DNA of 50,527 bases from Gammaproteobacteria bacterium (GTDB lineage Bacteria > Pseudomonadota > Gammaproteobacteria > Pseudomonadales > Oceanobacteraceae), in NCBI GenBank assembly GCA_013373125.1, contig JABXIK010000145.1, positions 1-50,527 of the forward strand. Direction: 5' to 3'. This document shows positions 46,316 through 50,527 of the stretch, piece after piece. Made by a program: the position numbers and the translations under genes. Numbering within the stretch: position 1 is the stretch's first letter; the number at the start of each line of letters is the position of its first letter. The notes under the pieces are model-generated. The model ran no database searches. It was not told where the DNA came from and saw only the letters and a list, made by a program, of their open reading frames with translations.

Positions 46316-46674
46316 GGTGCACCTTTACCCCGATTTTTATTGTCATCATTTAGCCACAAACTCGCCGTTAATTTGACTCGTTTCTTCAAGTTAAGCTGAT
46401 GAGTATGTCTCGGTCAAATAAATGACGAAAAATTATTATTCTTATTCTTACAACGATTTAAGGATAGTTTTTTGTCATCCAAGGACCATTGGCTTATTAG
46501 TGACAAAAAAAATGTGCGCTGTAAACCATTTTTTTAATTTATAGGGAACTTTTTAAATCTGTAATCAATTGTTTTAAAACAAAATAATTAAAAACACACA
46601 GTAAAAACAGGGGTTTTATAAAAAAAGGCCATAAAGGCCTTTTAGAATAAGTTGGCAATAACGGCCCAATTCAA
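46316..46674. other. Intergenic region between fliS and fleQ
   Basis: This 359-bp A/T-rich stretch has no credible gene. It holds the fliS terminator at its low end and must contain the fleQ promoter. I saw no sigma-54 motif in it. A/T-rich -10-like sequences occur on the minus strand but none is paired with a convincing -35. An A9/T9-type hairpin at 46506-46535 is low-complexity and may be chance. Confidence 0.6.
46621..46643. terminator. Intrinsic terminator after fliS
   Basis: AAAGGCC-ATAAA-GGCCTTT is flanked by A and T runs. On the minus strand it ends in six Ts, 32 bp downstream of the fliS stop. Confidence 0.85.
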
Positions 46675-47118
46675 TTAGACCGATAAGTGATTAGATTCTA
46701 CTTTAGTATCAAACTTTCCTTGGCCTTTTATTTCTTCATAACTGCTACGTATGCCTTCCCAGCCCGCTTTAATTTCCGACAATAACCCCATTACTTCGTT
46801 GATAATATCAACATCATTTTGGCTATTCGCTTCAAATAAGCGTCTGGCCATGTAGTCATAAAGGCGCTCTAAATTCGCACTAATCTCCCCACCCCGTTCA
46901 TGATCTAACGACTCTTGCAAAGCACAGATAATATCAATGGCCCGGCCAAGCTTTTCATTTTTCGCAGCATAGTCTTTCTTCTCTATATAGCTTTTTGCCA
47001 TAGAGAGTCGAGTTAACGCCCCTTCTAATAGAAGTTGGATCAATTTATGTGGGTCTGCTTCCATGACCTCAGTTTGCAAACTGACCTGACTGTATTCCTT
47101 TGCGCCTTTTGTATACAT
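46675..47118 (-). CDS. fliS: Flagellin export chaperone FliS
   Basis: This protein of about 147 aa has the FliS hallmark EADPHKLIQLLLEGALTRL and a helical fold. I use the ATG at 47116-47118, which has GAGG 8 bases upstream; an ATG six codons earlier has none. FliS caps flagellin before export. Normally it follows fliD, but here the next gene upstream is a divergent methyltransferase gene, so fliS is monocistronic and fliC/fliD lie elsewhere. Confidence 0.95.
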   Translation of the reverse strand: MYTKGAKEYSQVSLQTEVMEADPHKLIQLLLEGALTRLSMAKSYIEKKDYAAKNEKLGRAIDIICALQESLDHERGGEISANLERLYDYMARRLFEANSQNDVDIINEVMGLLSEIKAGWEGIRSSYEEIKGQGKFDTKVESNHLSV

Positions 47119-47159
47119 ATTTACACCCTCATTCACTACATAAAGGTCAACGGCATCCA

Positions 47160-47175
47160 GCTAAAGATCTTTAGC
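47160..47175. promoter_or_regulatory. 16-bp perfect palindrome upstream of fliS
   Basis: GCTAAAGATCTTTAGC is an exact palindrome 42 bases upstream of the fliS start, in the 262-bp divergent gap. It could be a regulator site for fliS or an mRNA leader hairpin. No consensus is assigned. Confidence 0.4.
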
Positions 47176-47313
47176 AATTCCCGAAAAATAAATTATCTCC
47201 CTTAGTTAAGTTACGCCAAGCGGCCAATTTATTCAAAGGTAAGCGGCAAGACATCTCCTCTTTTTCGAGCAGTAAAACCTCATAACTCTATGATTTTAAA
47301 AGTATTATTTTAA

Positions 47314-47329
47314 TGGCACAGCTTGTGCA
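47314..47329 (+). promoter_or_regulatory. Sigma-54 promoter of the TPR-methyltransferase gene
   Basis: The plus strand reads TGGCACAGCTTGTGCA: perfect TGGCAC -24, GTGCA -12 and exact GG-N10-GC spacing. The predicted start is about 47341, 40 nt before the ATG. It puts this gene under sigma-54 like the flagellar operons. Confidence 0.82.
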
Positions 47330-47380
47330 ATTTGGAAGTCATTCTAGTTATTGCTTCTACAGAGGCGAAAGGATTGACTT

Positions 47381-49444
47381 ATGGCCCTTGGTAACCAAGC
47401 GCAAGCAAAACCTGAGAAGCTCAGTCGCAAAAAAATCATTGAAATTACTGAGCTTAAAAATCGCGCCTTTTTGTTATTTGAAGACACCCAGCAAGATCAT
47501 GACTTTCAACGCCGTGAATCTCAGCTCAATGAGGCAAGAGGACTCATTAATGAGGCCTTATCTATCGCCCCTCTAGAGGGTGATAGTCTCAACCTATTGG
47601 CTCGTATTGAATTAGAATCCGGTCGACTCGAACAGGCCAGTGAAGCCATTGAAAAGGCTCTTCTGCATCATCCGAAAAATGCAGGCTATTGGTACAGTGC
47701 CGGTCACGTGGCACTGGCTCAACAAGCGTTGTCAAAAGCCGAATTTCACTTTCGAAAAGCCACCGCCCTTGCTCCGCAACAAACTCGTGCAGAGGTGAGC
47801 CTAGCTTACACCTTGTCGGAACAAGGACTGAAAGTCGAAGCTTTTCAGATGTATCGCCAATTGGTAAAGACTCAGCCCCAAGATATCCATATTCGCAGTC
47901 GACTATTAAGCTGCGCGCAAGGTTTGGTAGCCGATTACTATGACCCAGAATTAGAGCAAGATTTAATTACTTATTTGTCTTGGACTGACCTCAATCTAAA
48001 TGCTCTTTCTCATTTATGTTGCAGCGTTTTAATATTTAAATTTCAACTCAATAATCAGGGTAGCGCTGCATCATTTAATGAAATGGCCAACTCAACGTTA
48101 TTATTGGAAACCTTGCGACATACCCTGGTTAAAAATGAGTTACTCGAAAAACTCATCATTGCATTACGCCAAGAACTGTTAACACACGCCAGTAAAAAAG
48201 GACGCTTAATTAATCAGTATTTGCCTTTATGCGAGGCCATTTGCCAATACAGTTTAAACAACGAATTCTTATTACCATACACAGAAGCCGAACGTGCCAT
48301 GGTACACACCCTTAAAACCATGATCGAACAATCACTTAAACAAAGTGGTTGTACGCCGACGGATATTTCCGGTGCGCTCTTATTGTATGCCATGTACGAA
48401 TCTTGGTTTAGCATTAAAGAACATACAACATTGTTTTCATTTCATAATGACAGTTGGCCTGCTGTAAGTTATGACATTAAGCTAACCCACGATGCGATTT
48501 TACATAAACAAAATATCGAGTTTGACGCAATTACAGACATTCCTGAAACACATGATGTTAAGACGCAATATGAGCGTTTTCCTTATCCAAGATGGACGAA
48601 TCTTGATAATAAGAACATGACCAATTATGGCTCAGCACTTAAACATCAGTATCCATGGGCAAATATTCCACACTCCATACTACATGGCCCCCTTTCTATT
48701 TTAGTGGCCGGCTGCGGCACAGGAAGGCATGCATTAAATGTGGCCAAATACTTTTACCAAACACAGGTGACTGCGTTAGATATCAGCCAAACCAGCTTAA
48801 GTTATGCCGCAAAAAAAGCAGAAGAATTTAATATTGAAAATGTGGAATTTTATCAAGCAGACTTAACTAAGTTGAGTAACTTTAATGAGCCATTCGACAT
48901 CATTGAATGCTCAGGGGTATTGCATCACATTCGTAACTATACGACAGCACTGAATGGATTATTAAATAATCTCAAACCCAATGGATTTTTAAAACTGTCT
49001 TTATATAGTAAACGTGCGCGTCAGCCTGTTTATGATATTCGTAAAACTTATCGACACGGCGGCATCGAAAAAAATGAAAATGACATTCGTATCTTACGCC
49101 ATGTGATTTTTGCTGACCAAGACATCGATAATAAACACCTAATTACCGAGTCCGATGATTTTTACAGCATGAGCGGCGTTGTGGATCTATTGCTACACGA
49201 ATACGAAATGGGCTTTACACCAAAAGCCATTAAACAGTTATGTGAACATAACCAACTGTCATTTCTTGGCTTTGCCAATCTCTCAACCCAATTAAAGCAA
49301 AACTTCAAAGATTACATTGGGCATGATTATCGTTTTAACGATCTTGATCAATGGGAGCGTTTTGAGCAAGCCCACCCCACTACCTTTTCTGGCATGTATC
49401 AATTTTATTGTCAGTATCAACCTAAACTTAGTTTAAGGTCATAA
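47381..49444 (+). CDS. TPR-repeat protein with a class I SAM methyltransferase domain
   Basis: This 687-aa cytoplasmic protein has an N-terminal half with several TPR repeats (about 45-170, such as ANxLLARIELESGRLEQA-type helices). A helical middle follows, then QYERFPYPRW (396-405), a signature of TPR-linked methyltransferases. The C-terminal class I methyltransferase has motif I VAGCGTGRH (442-450), acidic TALDIS (464-469) and a post-motif ECSGVLHHIRNY. AAAGGA lies 7 bases before the ATG. Target unknown. The divergent fliS gene and a sigma-54 promoter suggest it modifies flagellin, another filament or a sugar for them; this is an inference. A terminator follows the stop. Confidence 0.85.
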   Translation: MALGNQAQAKPEKLSRKKIIEITELKNRAFLLFEDTQQDHDFQRRESQLNEARGLINEALSIAPLEGDSLNLLARIELESGRLEQASEAIEKALLHHPKNAGYWYSAGHVALAQQALSKAEFHFRKATALAPQQTRAEVSLAYTLSEQGLKVEAFQMYRQLVKTQPQDIHIRSRLLSCAQGLVADYYDPELEQDLITYLSWTDLNLNALSHLCCSVLIFKFQLNNQGSAASFNEMANSTLLLETLRHTLVKNELLEKLIIALRQELLTHASKKGRLINQYLPLCEAICQYSLNNEFLLPYTEAERAMVHTLKTMIEQSLKQSGCTPTDISGALLLYAMYESWFSIKEHTTLFSFHNDSWPAVSYDIKLTHDAILHKQNIEFDAITDIPETHDVKTQYERFPYPRWTNLDNKNMTNYGSALKHQYPWANIPHSILHGPLSILVAGCGTGRHALNVAKYFYQTQVTALDISQTSLSYAAKKAEEFNIENVEFYQADLTKLSNFNEPFDIIECSGVLHHIRNYTTALNGLLNNLKPNGFLKLSLYSKRARQPVYDIRKTYRHGGIEKNENDIRILRHVIFADQDIDNKHLITESDDFYSMSGVVDLLLHEYEMGFTPKAIKQLCEHNQLSFLGFANLSTQLKQNFKDYIGHDYRFNDLDQWERFEQAHPTTFSGMYQFYCQYQPKLSLRS

Positions 49445-49480
49445 AAAAGCCCCATAGGCAAGGGTACCTATGGGGCTTGA
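49445..49480. terminator. Convergent bidirectional terminator
   Basis: GCCCCATAGG-CAAGGGTA-CCTATGGGGC is a 10-bp perfect stem, with a run of As on the left (so Ts for the minus strand). It serves the minus gene ending at 49496, and lies right after the plus-strand methyltransferase stop. Confidence 0.85.
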
Positions 49481-49495
49481 AAGCAGTTATCGTGA

Positions 49496-50527
49496 TTAGC
49501 GGGGGGCGCCCATATCCAACCACTCAGCAATTAACTTACGCTCTTGCGCGGTTAACATATTTTTATGTTGATCCCACACACCTTGTTTCGCCGCATCCAC
49601 CTCAATTGGACGGAACAACCAATGGTTGTGATCCATATCTTCAGCGAACACATCAAAGAAGTTTGCACTACTAATGGCGCCTAATGGATTCATCAAGGCT
49701 TGGCCGTAACAGCTGAAGCAATCATTTTCTGGCTGCAATACGAACGGTGGTTCTACATAACGACGACAGTGACTGGCTTGCACTTCACTAAATGTAGAAG
49801 ACAAATACATATAAGTACGATTGTTATCAAACAATGCATCGTAAGACGCTAGACCTGACACCTGAGAAGTAAAATCACTCAGATCCAAGCTTGTGAAACC
49901 ACGGTTATCATGGCAGTCCACACAGCTATTACCAGACTCATCACGTACCACATTATTCCAAAGTGGTTTGATGTGTTGCTCATAACTGATTAACGCCACG
50001 CAATCCGCAGTCATGGATTCTTCACACGCCACGCTGGTCGGCGCTTGCGTATTTAAGTTGTCGTAGCCAATTGAAATATATGCATTACCCACTAACGGTG
50101 ATGGCGTCCAAAAATCTTGGTATTGCATGACAGGCGTTAGTTTTCCGAACCCATCTACTTGAGCGTATAACGCTCTTGCCATGGTGTCGCCAGCTTGTTG
50201 TGCTTGAATCGCAGTGGATGCATTGGCAAACGGACCAGCCTGACTAGCACCTTGGTTAACCGCGGCTTCACCCAGGTTATTCAACAATCCGTTTAACTCG
50301 AATTGTTCAGATTCAGACACTTGTAACCATTGCTCCGGACGTTGCATGAAATGATATGGAAAATCACTCGCCGCCATTTGTCCTTGGTCATTATTCAACG
50401 CTTTGCCTTGTGCATTCACCACTTCATAAATGAATGGGGTATTAGCTGGCAATTCAAACATCACTGAACCGTCTGGTTGAATAGGCGCATAACCATTTAG
50501 CACCATTTGCCCATCAATGTTTTGTGT
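49496..50527 (-). CDS. Exported Cys/His-rich protein with one CXXCH motif, 5' truncated (HzsA-like family)
   Basis: The reading frame is open to the right edge, so the true start lies outside; the first in-window ATG is at 50504-50506. At least 343 residues are seen. It has one c-type heme-binding motif CVDCH and one degenerate CFSCY, in which Tyr replaces the His. The C-terminal WDQHKNMLTAQERKLIAEWLDMGA stretch is typical of secreted multidomain proteins related to the hydrazine synthase alpha-subunit family. The family name is a tentative recognition; the function is unknown. It ends at a strong terminator and has no visible link to motility. Confidence 0.65.
   Translation of the reverse strand, partial: TQNIDGQMVLNGYAPIQPDGSVMFELPANTPFIYEVVNAQGKALNNDQGQMAASDFPYHFMQRPEQWLQVSESEQFELNGLLNNLGEAAVNQGASQAGPFANASTAIQAQQAGDTMARALYAQVDGFGKLTPVMQYQDFWTPSPLVGNAYISIGYDNLNTQAPTSVACEESMTADCVALISYEQHIKPLWNNVVRDESGNSCVDCHDNRGFTSLDLSDFTSQVSGLASYDALFDNNRTYMYLSSTFSEVQASHCRRYVEPPFVLQPENDCFSCYGQALMNPLGAISSANFFDVFAEDMDHNHWLFRPIEVDAAKQGVWDQHKNMLTAQERKLIAEWLDMGAPR

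Noticed and set aside
46506..46535. Hairpin made of A9/T9-type arms
   Set aside because: Pure A/T low-complexity pairing; likely chance in an A/T-rich region.
1..50527. CRISPR arrays, insertion sequences or prophage
   Set aside because: No regularly spaced direct repeats, transposase or phage proteins were seen in either strand.

Overview
The window is one large flagellar and chemotaxis locus of a polarly flagellated gammaproteobacterium. Gene order and protein families match the Pseudomonas / Oceanospirillales / Vibrio type: FleQ and FleSR master regulators, FlhF and FlhG (FleN) for polar placement, MotC/MotD stators, and ParC/ParP chemotaxis-array positioning genes. The moderate base composition and the mix of Pseudomonas-like and Vibrio-like traits suggest a marine Oceanospirillales-type organism. 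That placement is an inference; I cannot name the species.

Almost everything is on the minus strand, so it reads from high to low coordinates. At the right edge is a 5'-truncated, secreted-type Cys/His-rich gene (49496 to the edge). Next comes a plus-strand TPR-methyltransferase gene (47381-49444), then fliS, fleQ, fleSR and fliEFGHIJ (down to about 35.6 kb). A complete second chemosensory set follows (STAS, cheY, cheA, cheW, PAS-repeat receptor, cheR, cheD, cheB; 26.6-35.5 kb). It sits directly beside an HsbA-HsbR-HptB-like partner-switching module (24.1-26.5 kb). Then come fliK, fliLMNOPQR-flhB, a plus-strand GNAT gene, flhA-flhF-flhG-fliA, and the flagellar chemotaxis set cheY-cheZ-cheA-cheB-motC-motD-parC-orf-parP-cheW-DUF2802. 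The left edge holds a rhodanese-like gene and the tRNA-Ala and tRNA-Glu genes.

I found well-formed sigma-54 promoters (GG-N10-GC) in front of fleS, fliE, fliK, fliL, flhA, and the TPR-methyltransferase gene, with a somewhat weaker one before cheW. This fits a FleQ/FleR-controlled hierarchy. FleQ keeps the residues known to bind c-di-GMP in Pseudomonas aeruginosa, and FlhG, its usual antagonist, is present. FliA would serve the late genes. FlhF, FlhG, ParC and ParP would place the flagellum and the chemosensory array at the pole.

The most unusual points are: the F7/Che2-like chemosensory system inside the flagellar locus and beside a STAS/SpoIIE module; a small unrecognised gene between parC and parP that shares a short motif with ParP; three copies of an EFExLLD motif in the flagellar CheA in place of a P2 domain; a roughly 150-residue acidic tail on FliH; and the sigma-54-controlled TPR-methyltransferase next to fliS, a candidate flagellin or flagellum modification enzyme. 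I saw no insertion sequences, CRISPR arrays or phage genes.
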